The position numbers and the translations under genes were made by a program. DNA of 39,551 bases from contig NZ_LDTF01000043.1 in assembly GCF_001477495.1 (NCBI RefSeq), positions 1-39,551 on the forward strand, written 5' to 3'. The DNA is from Sphingomonas yabuuchiae. GTDB lineage: Bacteria > Pseudomonadota > Alphaproteobacteria > Sphingomonadales > Sphingomonadaceae. Numbering within the stretch: the first letter of the stretch is position 1; the number at the start of each line of letters is the position of its first letter. The notes under the pieces were generated by a model. The model ran no database searches. It was not told where the DNA came from and saw only the letters and a list, made by a program, of their open reading frames with translations. This document shows positions 8,405-16,695 of this stretch, one piece after another.

Positions 8405-10882
8405 TCAGCGGACCCCGCAGCTGACCGGCCCCGGAGGCGCGCTGGCGATCCGGATCGACGATATGTCGAGGTTCAGCTTGCCGCTGGTGGCGATGATCCA
8501 GGGCTTGGACACGGCGCCCATCGCCACGCCGCCATCGGCGAAGCAGCGCAGCGGCACCGCGAGTTGGCGCCACTGGCCCAATTCGCCCTTCAGCGCCCCG
8601 GTGATCGGCACCGAGGCCGTCTTGCCGCCATCCATGCCCAGCGTCACCTCGCCGCTCGGCGCGCCGGTGACGCGGTAATCGAGCAACAGGCTGAGCTGTC
8701 CGTTGGACTCGCGGGTGATGTCGATCGGCTTGGCCTCCTCGATCGCAGCGCCCGCCAGAGCGGTGCCAGCGAAGGCGAAGCGAAGGCTGTCCTCCTGCGC
8801 GGAACGATCGACACGGGTCTGCTGGACCGGCCCCATTACGTTCAGCCGCGCCCCCGCGACCACACGACCGCGAACGAACAGCGCGTTCTGGTCGCCCGCC
8901 GCCACCGCCGGGCGTGCCTCGCTCAGCATCGGCACGGTCGTGCCCTGGCCATAGGTCAGGCCATAGCCGAGCGGGAACAGCGGATCGTAATTGGGATCGC
9001 GCTTGTTCAGGACATATTGGTCGAGCCGCTTCGGCCAGGAGAAGCTGAGCTTGCCGCGGAAGTCGTTGCGCGGCTTGCCGTCGCGGCCGGCGATCAGCAC
9101 GTCGGCGACGCCGCCACCCTCGGTGCCGGGAAGGAAGGCCGCGACGAAGGCATCGGCGGCGTTAAGCTCAGGGTTCACCCAAAGTGGACGACCCGACAGA
9201 AAGACCGCAACCACGGGAATCCCGGCCGCCTTCAGCTTCTTCAGCAGCGCCAGGTCGCTCTTGTCTTCCGGGCTGTACTCCAGTGTCGGGCGGTCACCCG
9301 TAAATTCAGCATAAGGTGTCTCGCCGAAGACGACGATCGCGGCGTCGGGCTTGGCGGCATAGCTGCCGTCGACCGCCAGCGTCGCCTTGCCGCCGCCCGC
9401 CTTGACCGCCTCGTCGATGCCCGACCAGATCGACTGGCCGTTGGGGAAATTGGCATTGGTGACGCCGGTCCCCTGCCAGGTGATCGACCAGCCGCCCGCC
9501 TGCTGACCGATATTGTCGGCACCGCGCCCCGCCACCAGGATATTGGCACCGGGCTTGAGCGGCAGGATATTCCCGTTGTTCTTCAGGAGGACGAGCGACT
9601 CGCGCACCGCCTGACGGGCGATCGCGCGATGCGCGGGCGCGCCGATCAGGTCGAACTTGCCGCTGATCGGCCGCGACGACGGACGTCCCGCCTCGAAGCT
9701 GCCCGCCAGCACCTTGACGCGCAGGATACGCCGTACCGCATCGTCCAGGCGCGCCGCCGGAATCGTGCCATCCTTCGCCTCGCGCAGCGTGTTGGCGTAA
9801 AGCTGCTTCCAGCCCGGTCCCGAATACATGAACATGTCGAGCCCGGCATTGATCGCGGGCGCGCAATCCTCGTTGGTGCAACCCGGCACCTGGCCATGCG
9901 CATTCCAGTCGCCGATGGTGAAGCCGTCAAAGCCCATCCGGCCCTTGAGCACGCCGGTCAGCAGACTCTTGTTGCCGGTCATCTTGGTGCCGTTCCAGCT
10001 CGAGAAGCTGGGCATCACGGTCAGCGCACCCGCGACCAGACCGCTGCGATAGCCTGCGGCATGAACGTCGCGAAGCACCTCCTCGGACACGCGCGTATCG
10101 CCCTGGTCGCGACCGCCGGTGCCGCCATCGCCGAGGAAATGCTTGATCGAGGATATGACATGTCCGGGCCTCATGAAGTCGCCACCGACGCTGCCCTGAA
10201 TCCCCTCGACCATCTTGCCCGCATAGGATTCGACGATCGCCGGATCCTCAGAATAGCTTTCATAGGTCCGGCCCCAACGGTCGTCCTGGACCACGGCAAC
10301 GGTCGGCGCGAAGCTCCAGTCGATGCCGGTCGCCGCCGTCTCGGCCGCCGTCGCCGCGCCGATCTTGCGGATCAGCTCGGGGTCGCGCGCCGCTCCCAGC
10401 CCGATATTGTGCGGGAACAGCGTCGCGCCAACGATATTGTTCGCGCCGTGTACGGCGTCGGTGCCCCAAATCAGCGGGATTTGCGGGCGACCGTCGCTTC
10501 GCTTAGCCGACGCGTCGTAAAAGGCGTCGAAAAGCTTCAGCCACTCGGGCGCGGGGGCGAATTCGTCGTTATTGGGGGCGGAATTGCCACCGTTCAGTAT
10601 CGAGCCGAGCTTGTAGGTCTCGAGGTCCTTCGGGGTGATCGAGGCGATGTCGACCTGGATCAGCTGGCCGACCTTGTCTTCAACGGTCATGCGCGACAGG
10701 ATCTGGTCGACCCGCGCTTCCACCTTGGGATCACGCTGGCGTTTCAGGGGCAGCTTGGGCCAAAGATCGGGATGCGCCACGGCGCTTCCAGTGTCGGCTG
10801 CGGGTGCCGTCTGCTGTCCGATCGCGCCGCCGCTCAGAGCGGTCGTCGCCACGATCGTGATCAGGATGCGATGAAACGCCAT
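8405..10882 (-). CDS. GH3 exo-beta-glucosidase with C-terminal accessory domain
   Basis: An 825-residue secreted family 3 glycoside hydrolase. A signal peptide (to about GGAIGQ) is followed by the N-terminal TIM-like domain (roughly 50-400) with IPLIWGTDAVHG and SSIKHFLGDG. The nucleophile is Asp325 in the GFTIGDWNAHG loop. The alpha/beta sandwich (about 420-640) contains ESLVLLKNNGNILPL. The last ~170 residues form a beta-rich domain like the galactose-binding-like end of ExoP-type exo-1,3/1,4-beta-glucanases. The GDW form of the active-site loop, instead of the commoner SDW, also fits ExoP relatives. It would release glucose from gluco- or glucomanno-oligosaccharides, probably in the periplasm. 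It is the first gene of the leftward operon, 108 bases before the GH5 gene. Confidence 0.92.
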   Translation of the reverse strand: MAFHRILITIVATTALSGGAIGQQTAPAADTGSAVAHPDLWPKLPLKRQRDPKVEARVDQILSRMTVEDKVGQLIQVDIASITPKDLETYKLGSILNGGNSAPNNDEFAPAPEWLKLFDAFYDASAKRSDGRPQIPLIWGTDAVHGANNIVGATLFPHNIGLGAARDPELIRKIGAATAAETAATGIDWSFAPTVAVVQDDRWGRTYESYSEDPAIVESYAGKMVEGIQGSVGGDFMRPGHVISSIKHFLGDGGTGGRDQGDTRVSEEVLRDVHAAGYRSGLVAGALTVMPSFSSWNGTKMTGNKSLLTGVLKGRMGFDGFTIGDWNAHGQVPGCTNEDCAPAINAGLDMFMYSGPGWKQLYANTLREAKDGTIPAARLDDAVRRILRVKVLAGSFEAGRPSSRPISGKFDLIGAPAHRAIARQAVRESLVLLKNNGNILPLKPGANILVAGRGADNIGQQAGGWSITWQGTGVTNANFPNGQSIWSGIDEAVKAGGGKATLAVDGSYAAKPDAAIVVFGETPYAEFTGDRPTLEYSPEDKSDLALLKKLKAAGIPVVAVFLSGRPLWVNPELNAADAFVAAFLPGTEGGGVADVLIAGRDGKPRNDFRGKLSFSWPKRLDQYVLNKRDPNYDPLFPLGYGLTYGQGTTVPMLSEARPAVAAGDQNALFVRGRVVAGARLNVMGPVQQTRVDRSAQEDSLRFAFAGTALAGAAIEEAKPIDITRESNGQLSLLLDYRVTGAPSGEVTLGMDGGKTASVPITGALKGELGQWRQLAVPLRCFADGGVAMGAVSKPWIIATSGKLNLDISSIRIASAPPGPVSCGVR

Positions 10883-10938
10883 GAAGTATCCTCCCCTGTT
10901 TTTATGCCCCGACGTGCCGGTTTCCAGACGCCGCTGTC

Positions 10939-10963
10939 AAGAAAACTTATTTCAAATTTTCTT
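10939..10963. promoter_or_regulatory. Inverted repeat in the GH3/esterase divergent promoter region
   Basis: AAGAAAA (10939-10945) and TTTTCTT (10957-10963) are perfect 7-base inverted arms around an 11-base centre. They lie in an AT-rich island between the divergent GH3 operon and the SGNH esterase-ROK pair. ROK repressors of the NagC/Mlc type bind AT-rich palindromes with TTATTTC-like cores, and the centre here contains TTATTTC. I infer an operator for the ROK protein encoded at 11825, controlling both directions. Confidence 0.5.
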
Positions 10964-11071
10964 ATCTCGGGATTAGGATCGTCATCACCCTGGCGGCAAT
11001 TCATGTGGCAGGGAAGGGAGAGGCGGCATCCGGCAGTCGGAGGCAGGCTGATTTCCGTGCCGGAGAGTTCG

Positions 11072-11821
11072 ATGCGCTACGCCCCTGCCCTGTTGATCCT
11101 GATGGCGACCACGGTTTCCGCACAGCAGACGCCCACCGCCCCTGCCGCCGCACCGACGCAGAAGGTGCCCGATGAAGGCGAAATCCGGTTGCACAACGAC
11201 TTCGGCTGGCTCGGGCGCTACCGCGACGCCAATGCCAAGGTAATAGGGCCGGTAACGATCGTCTTCATAGGCGATTCCATCACACAGGGATGGTTCGACA
11301 AGATGCCCGGCTTCTTCACGCCCGGCCGGATCGGTCGCGGTATCGGCGGGCAGACGACGACGCAAATGCTGCTCCGCTTTCGCCAGGACGTGATCGACCT
11401 CAAACCGCAACTGGTTCAGATCATGGCGGGCACCAACGATATCGCGGGCAATACCGGCCCGATGACGCCCGAACAGACCGAGGCGAACATCATGTCGATG
11501 GCGGAACTGGCCCGCGCGCACGGCATCCGCGTGATCCTGGCCTCCATCCCGCCCGCCGATCATTTCCCTTGGCGGCCCGGTCTCGACACCGCTTCGCGGA
11601 TCGCAGTACTGAACACCTGGATGCAGGACTATGCCAGGCGCACCGGTTCGACCTATGCCGATTACTGGTCGGCACTGCACGACGGACAGGCGACCCGCGC
11701 CAGCTTCACCTACGACGGCGTTCACCCCAATGAGGCGGGCTACGCCGTGATGGCGCCCGTCGCGGAAGCCGCCATCCGCACTGCGCTCTCCAGCCCCCGC
11801 CCCCGTCCGATCGCCAATTGA
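11072..11821 (+). CDS. Secreted SGNH/GDSL hydrolase, probable acetyl esterase
   Basis: A 249-residue secreted SGNH-fold esterase. The ATG at 11072 is preceded by GGAGAG and begins a signal peptide ending near VSAQQ. The four blocks are visible: block I VFIGDSITQGW with Ser69, the Gly in GRGIGGQTT, block III MAGTNDIAGN, and block V DGVHPNEAGY with Asp215 and His218. The remaining features resemble PAF-acetylhydrolase-like or rhamnogalacturonan-acetylesterase-like proteins common in polysaccharide loci. It starts divergently from the GH3-GH5-GH27 operon and is followed after 3 bases by the ROK regulator. Removal of acetyl groups from hemicellulose oligomers is inferred from the neighbours. The upstream frame stays open for a long way as an antisense artefact of the GH operon; the real gene begins at the signal peptide. 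Confidence 0.87.
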   Translation: MRYAPALLILMATTVSAQQTPTAPAAAPTQKVPDEGEIRLHNDFGWLGRYRDANAKVIGPVTIVFIGDSITQGWFDKMPGFFTPGRIGRGIGGQTTTQMLLRFRQDVIDLKPQLVQIMAGTNDIAGNTGPMTPEQTEANIMSMAELARAHGIRVILASIPPADHFPWRPGLDTASRIAVLNTWMQDYARRTGSTYADYWSALHDGQATRASFTYDGVHPNEAGYAVMAPVAEAAIRTALSSPRPRPIAN

Positions 11822-11824
11822 GGT

Positions 11825-13111
11825 TTGTCAGGATGGCAGATACCAAGACGGAAATTCGAGGAGGGGGTTACGCACAGACTATTTGGAAAGCCCCAGGCCA
11901 TCGATCCGGTCGTCGGGGCGAACCGGCGTGATGCACGGCTGTCTGTCTCGCTATCCGGGACGAACCTTGCCCGGGCGGGCGATTATAATCTGCGCACCGT
12001 GCTGCAGGCGATACGCCTCCGCCCCGACATCACGCGGGTCGATATCGCACAGCAGACCGGGCTGACCACCGCTGCGATCGCCAACATCACCGGCAAGCTG
12101 GCCCAAGCGGGGCTGATCAAAGTAGCGGGGCGCCGATCCGGGGGGCGCGGCCAACCTGCCCTGAAGCTGACGATCGAGCCTGACGGCGCTTTCGGGATCG
12201 GGATCAACGTAGATCGCGATCACCTGACCCTGGTGACGCTGGACCTGGCGGGCGAGGTGCGGAGCCGGGTGACACGCGAAATGCGCTTTCCCATGCCCGG
12301 CGATCTGCTCGACTTCCTCCGCGACGAACTCGACGCCGCGATCGCGAAAGGCGGCCTCGACCGGAGCCGCATCGTCGGGGTTGGTGTGGCGATACCCGAC
12401 AAGATGGGGAGTATCGCCATACCGCACTCGCCCCCCGGCTATGCCATCTGGGACGAGACCGATCTCGTCGATCTGCTCAGCGCGTTGCTGCCGTGGCCGA
12501 TCCACTGCGACAACGATGCCGCGGCGGCGGCCCTTGCCGAGGCGGAATATGGGACCGGTTTTGACAATCCCAATTTTTTCTATCTCCTGGTCAGCGCAGG
12601 GCTGGGCGGCGGGTTGGTGATCGATCGCCATCACCGGCGCGGCGCATCCAACCGGTCGGGGGAGATCGGATTGATGCCCGATCAGGGTGGCGGCCGCTCG
12701 GAGGCGTGCGTGCAAGATACGGTGTCGGTATCCGCGCTGCTCCTGCGACTGGCAGAGGCGGGGCATCGGGTGTCGAGCGTACCCGCACTGGCCGAACTGA
12801 CCGAGGCAGCGGAGCCACTCATAGAGGACTGGATTCAGGATTCGGTGCGTGCGCTTGTCGGGCCGATCATCGCGGTCAATTGCCTGATCGACCCCAATGC
12901 GATCCTGATCGGCGGCCGGCTGCCGCCTGTCCTCGTCGCACGATTGGCTCATGCACTGGCCGAGAGGCTGGCGGCGGTCGCCATGCCTCGATCGGCCCCG
13001 ATCCTGCCTGCGAGCATCGCCATGGACGCATCGGCCGTCGGCGCAGCGATCCTGCCCTTTCTCGACCGGCTGGTCCCCTCAGATGCCACGTTGATCCAAG
13101 CGGGGCGATGA
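11825..13111 (+). CDS. ROK-family transcriptional regulator
   Basis: About 428 residues if read from the TTG at 11825, 3 bases after the esterase stop. A winged helix-turn-helix (about residues 55-100, with RVDIAQQTGLTTAAIANIT) is followed by the ROK sugar-kinase-like domain: GIGINVDRD, VGVGVAIPDK, CDNDAAAAALAEAEYG and SAGLGGGLVIDR. The CxCGxxGC zinc motif of typical ROK proteins is not present after GEIGLMP, so zinc coordination is probably lost or altered. The start is uncertain. No in-frame ATG lies ahead of the conserved SGTNLARAGDYN segment, and an ATG at 11833 opens a different 32-codon frame ending at 11931. A frame error or a weak TTG start are both possible. It probably represses the flanking glycan genes until a sugar ligand binds. 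Confidence 0.85.
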   Translation: MSGWQIPRRKFEEGVTHRLFGKPQAIDPVVGANRRDARLSVSLSGTNLARAGDYNLRTVLQAIRLRPDITRVDIAQQTGLTTAAIANITGKLAQAGLIKVAGRRSGGRGQPALKLTIEPDGAFGIGINVDRDHLTLVTLDLAGEVRSRVTREMRFPMPGDLLDFLRDELDAAIAKGGLDRSRIVGVGVAIPDKMGSIAIPHSPPGYAIWDETDLVDLLSALLPWPIHCDNDAAAAALAEAEYGTGFDNPNFFYLLVSAGLGGGLVIDRHHRRGASNRSGEIGLMPDQGGGRSEACVQDTVSVSALLLRLAEAGHRVSSVPALAELTEAAEPLIEDWIQDSVRALVGPIIAVNCLIDPNAILIGGRLPPVLVARLAHALAERLAAVAMPRSAPILPASIAMDASAVGAAILPFLDRLVPSDATLIQAGR

Positions 13112-13120
13112 TCCGAAAAA

Positions 13121-13145
13121 GGGCCGCGGCCTGTGACCGCGGCCC
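13121..13145. terminator. Bidirectional hairpin terminator between ROK gene and TonB receptor
   Basis: GGGCCGCGG and CCGCGGCCC form a perfect 9-bp stem with a 7-base loop. The stem is flanked by AAAAA on the left and a T-rich stretch on the right, in the 58-base gap between two convergent genes. It can terminate both transcripts. Confidence 0.8.
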
Positions 13146-13169
13146 AGTCATTTTCCCCGGGAGGGAGAC

Positions 13170-16100
13170 TTAGTAGGTCAGGCGGACGCTCAGCTGAAAC
13201 TGGCGGTCGCTCTTGAACCAGGTACGCGGTGCCTCCAGCCCGGTCTGGTTCAACACGAACGTCGTCCGCGTCGTCGCGTCGAGCAGGTTCTGCACCTGCA
13301 GGCCGATCTTGAACTGCTTGTTGACCGTGTAGAACAGCGAGGCGTCCGCCTGGCCCGTCGCCAGCGCATAGACCGGCAGGAACGGGAAGCAGCAATCGCG
13401 GTTGGTCAGCAGATACTTCGACCGCCAGCTATAGGCGATACGCGCATAGATGCCGTTGAAGTCGTAGAAGGCCGAGACGTTGAAGTTGTACTTGGACAAC
13501 TGAGCCAGCGGCAGGGTGTTGTAGAGCCCAGCGACGTCAACCGGCGGACGGCTGCCATCGGCAGGACCGTTGTTGGGCGTCGCATTCGGGATCTTGCCCG
13601 GATCGATGTAGGTGAACGTGGCCTGCGTCCCCAAGCCGCGCAGCAGGCCCGGCAGGAAGTCGTAGGTCTGCTGGTAGGACAGCTCTGCGCCCTTGATGTG
13701 CGCGGTGCCCGGTGCGTTGGCCGGGCCGTTCACCGACACGGCGAAGGTCTGACCATTGTTGGTGAAGTTCCGCACGAAGCCATAATTGTCCAGGATGATG
13801 TTGGACAATTCCTTGTAGAACACCGCACCGGTCAGCGAGCCGACCTTGGCGAAGTACCACTCGGCCGTCAGGTCGAGTTGCTTGGCATCGACAGGGCGGA
13901 GATACGGGTTACGCGCGCTCGACTGGAAGCCGTACGATCCGGTCGTGTTGCCGCCCGACGGCGTCAGCCCGACGAAGTTGCGCAGGTCGTTAAAGGCCGG
14001 GCGCGAGATCGCCTTGGACGCAGCAAATCGGAACAACAGAGTGGGAGTGACCTGATACTTCAGGTTGAGGCTGGGCAGCCACTTGTTGAAGCTCTGGCGC
14101 GCCACATCGGTGGTCGAGGCTCCGTTGGAGAAGGCGACAACCGCCGCCTGCTGGGCCGCTGTCAGCGTACAGATCGGACGGACCGTGTTGTTGGTGTTGG
14201 GCGAAGCACAGAAAGCCGCGACGTTCGCGAAGCCGCCCAGGGTCGTGCTGATCTGCGGGAAGGTTACGCCGCCGACCGACTCGTCCTGGGTGCGGACGAA
14301 GCGCAGGCCGATGTTACCCGAAAGGCTGGTCTGGCCGCCGCCGATATTGTCGGCACCGAAATCGACACGTGCATAGGCGGAATAGGTCCGCTCACGTACG
14401 TTGTAGACTTCGTTCGGCAGGAAATACCCGTCCACCAGGTTCGTGCCGCGATCCTCCAGCGGCGTATAACCGCCGCCTGACGCCTTGGTCGCCTGGCGAA
14501 GCAGTGCCGTGAGGGCGTCATGATCCGTCAGCAATGAGTCACGGAGTGCGATGGTCGTCGGCGGGGTATTTGCCTGACCGCGATAGAAATCCGTGAAGTT
14601 CAGGCCGGTGACGGCGCCCGGATATTGAGCAGCCGTCGCCGGGCCACCCGAGGTCCAGGTGTCCGATACCGCACCCCAATTGTTATAGTCGTTGGTTTTC
14701 ACCGTCTGATCGCGATCGGAGTAACGGCCGCCGACACGAACCTTGCGCAGGAAGGAATCCTCCGACAAGTCATATTGCGCATCCGCCTTGAACGCCCATT
14801 CATGGCCGTCGCTGTTGGTGCGATTGTTCATCGCGTCGCGGATATAGATCTTGGTCGGATCGCTGAAATAGGCCGCAGCAGACTGGCCATTGGGCGGGAT
14901 GACCGAGACCTTCGGCACGCCGTTGCGGCCGTCGATCGACACGCCCGAGAAGGTCGCCAGCTCGACGACGTCGTCCGAATCCCGACCCTTCGAATAGACA
15001 TACTGGCCATCGAAGTTGAGGTGCAGGCGGTCGGTCGGATCCCACTTCACGTTCAGCGACTGGTCCTGCGTGAAGCCATCGGTCTGGAAGTAGCGATTGC
15101 CGAGCGTGGTGTACTGGCCGCCGCCGTTGCGGATCAGCGTCCCCGAAGTGAACAGGCCGTTCGCGTCATAGGTCGGCTGGTTGAAGGTCTGCCCGGCAAG
15201 CGGCGCGTTGGGGTTGTAGCCCTGCGGGAAGATCTGGTTGGCGTCGGCATAATAGACGTTCGGTTCGACGGTGTGGTCGAGCCACGTCTGCTTCGACTCG
15301 GCCCGCAGGAACTGTGCGGTGACCAGCAGGTTGCCACGCGCATTCTCATATTGCGCCGCACCCGAATAGCCGATGCGCGTGCGGTCAAAGTCTTGCATAC
15401 GCGAACCGGCGCCCAGCGGCACATAGGCCACATTGCGACCCGACGGGACGGGGTAATGATCATAGGCGGTCGCGGCATAGGGCGTGCCCGCGTTGATCGT
15501 CCGGCCCTCACCAGCGTCCTGCTGGCCATTGCCGTTGGTGTCGTCGTTATAGCGCGGGATGAACGCGGAATAGAACACCGAATCCGAACGGCTGAACTGT
15601 TCATTATAGCTCGCGCTGGCCAGCAGGCCGAAGCGACCGCCATTGCCGAGTTGCCACTGCTTGGAGAACAGGCCCACGACGGCCGGCGCGCTACGCTTGG
15701 CAAAGTCGCCATAGTTCACGCTGCCCGACAGATAGACCAGCGTGTCCTTCGTATCGAACGGCTTGCGGGTATTGATGTTGACGGTGCCCGAGATGCCGCC
15801 TTCGATCAGATCGGACGTCAGGTTCTTGAACACCTCGACCGAGCCGACCAGTTCGGTCGGCACGTCGTTGAAACCGATCTCGCGACCGCCCGACACGCCG
15901 AAGCTGTCGCGGCCGTTGAATTCCCCGCGCACATAGCTGAGGCCGCGGATCGTGACGCCCGAGCCCTCGACCGAGAAATGGGCTGTGTCGCTGGCGGCGG
16001 CGAAACGCGTGATCGCGACGCCCGGCACGCGCTGCAGCGCTTCGTTGACCGATCTGTCGGGCAGCGCGCCGATATCCTCGGCGGTGATCGCGTCGACAAC

Positions 16101-16487
16101 GGTGTCGGCGTTGCGCTTGATCGACTGCGCATTGGCCAACGACTGACGGAGGCCGGTGACGACGATGTCGCCTTCGGTCGCGCCCTGCGCGGCGGGGGTC
16201 TGTACGTCGGCGGGCGTCACGTTGGACTGGTCTGCCGCTGTCTGGTTCTGAATCGAGACGCTGTTGGAGATCGGCTTTTTGCCTGCGGCGGCACCGGCCG
16301 GCACGCTGCTCGTGGCGGCGTCGGTCTGCGGCTTGCTCTCATCGTCGCGCGACGACGGCGCGGGGGCGGTCTGCGCGAACGCGACCGACGGGATGAACTG
16401 CGTGGCCGTGCATAGGGCCACCAGCGACGCCGTTGCCGTCAAACGATTGCGGCGCGCATTCTTATGCGCACGATGCCGTTGAATCAT
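13170..16487 (-). CDS. TonB-dependent receptor, Xanthomonas/Caulobacter carbohydrate type
   Basis: A 1105-residue outer-membrane receptor. A long signal peptide ends near SVAFAQ (residue ~39). A low-complexity Ala/Ser/Pro/Gln linker of ~70 residues follows, then the TonB box GDIVVTGLRQ. The plug shows the signature ALPDRSVNEALQRVPGVAI, preceded by KRNADTVVDAITAEDIG, which marks the TonB-Xanth-Caul group linked to carbohydrate uptake. The barrel is ~900 residues and ends in LTY. Large extracellular loops explain the length. It would import oligosaccharides released by surface enzymes and lies between the ROK regulator and the halogenase-family operon, transcribed away from the latter. A galactoglucomannan-derived ligand is inferred from neighbouring enzymes. 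No SusD partner is present, as expected for Proteobacteria. Confidence 0.93.
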   Translation of the reverse strand: MIQRHRAHKNARRNRLTATASLVALCTATQFIPSVAFAQTAPAPSSRDDESKPQTDAATSSVPAGAAAGKKPISNSVSIQNQTAADQSNVTPADVQTPAAQGATEGDIVVTGLRQSLANAQSIKRNADTVVDAITAEDIGALPDRSVNEALQRVPGVAITRFAAASDTAHFSVEGSGVTIRGLSYVRGEFNGRDSFGVSGGREIGFNDVPTELVGSVEVFKNLTSDLIEGGISGTVNINTRKPFDTKDTLVYLSGSVNYGDFAKRSAPAVVGLFSKQWQLGNGGRFGLLASASYNEQFSRSDSVFYSAFIPRYNDDTNGNGQQDAGEGRTINAGTPYAATAYDHYPVPSGRNVAYVPLGAGSRMQDFDRTRIGYSGAAQYENARGNLLVTAQFLRAESKQTWLDHTVEPNVYYADANQIFPQGYNPNAPLAGQTFNQPTYDANGLFTSGTLIRNGGGQYTTLGNRYFQTDGFTQDQSLNVKWDPTDRLHLNFDGQYVYSKGRDSDDVVELATFSGVSIDGRNGVPKVSVIPPNGQSAAAYFSDPTKIYIRDAMNNRTNSDGHEWAFKADAQYDLSEDSFLRKVRVGGRYSDRDQTVKTNDYNNWGAVSDTWTSGGPATAAQYPGAVTGLNFTDFYRGQANTPPTTIALRDSLLTDHDALTALLRQATKASGGGYTPLEDRGTNLVDGYFLPNEVYNVRERTYSAYARVDFGADNIGGGQTSLSGNIGLRFVRTQDESVGGVTFPQISTTLGGFANVAAFCASPNTNNTVRPICTLTAAQQAAVVAFSNGASTTDVARQSFNKWLPSLNLKYQVTPTLLFRFAASKAISRPAFNDLRNFVGLTPSGGNTTGSYGFQSSARNPYLRPVDAKQLDLTAEWYFAKVGSLTGAVFYKELSNIILDNYGFVRNFTNNGQTFAVSVNGPANAPGTAHIKGAELSYQQTYDFLPGLLRGLGTQATFTYIDPGKIPNATPNNGPADGSRPPVDVAGLYNTLPLAQLSKYNFNVSAFYDFNGIYARIAYSWRSKYLLTNRDCCFPFLPVYALATGQADASLFYTVNKQFKIGLQVQNLLDATTRTTFVLNQTGLEAPRTWFKSDRQFQLSVRLTY

Positions 16488-16612
16488 CCCCTCTTCCCTC
16501 TCCTAGAACCGCTTTTCGGCGGGTAGACCTGTTCGTATCACGCACAAGTTTCAGCTTGCTCAGCGCGTGGCCAAATCGACGGCTAAAGCGGTACCGGATC
16601 GGGCACAAGCAA

Positions 16613-16618
16613 ATTATA
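16613..16618 (-). promoter_or_regulatory. Possible -10 box for the 1105-aa TonB receptor
   Basis: The minus strand reads TATAAT here, in an AT-rich patch (about 16610-16655) inside the 208-base gap between divergent receptor and halogenase genes. No good -35 box lies at the right distance. The leftward leader to the receptor start would be ~120 bases. Confidence 0.3.
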
Positions 16619-16695
16619 GAAACTTGATTTAGTTATTACAGAATTGCAATTTAGTGTTGCTGGCCGGTGACACCAGCAGGCTATGGAGAGGCAGA

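Noticed and set aside
10935..10940. TTGACA on the minus strand as a -35 box for the GH3 operon
   Set aside because: No matching -10 box at 16-18 bases; it may be chance next to the inverted repeat.
7745..11071. A very long rightward open frame opposite the GH5 and GH3 genes
   Set aside because: It is the antisense of clearly recognisable glycoside hydrolases and has no protein-like motifs; only its end, from the signal peptide at 11072, is a real gene.
14625..16415. A ~596-codon rightward frame inside the TonB receptor gene
   Set aside because: Antisense of the 1105-aa receptor; its composition is Arg/Ala/Asp-rich filler typical of GC-rich shadow frames.
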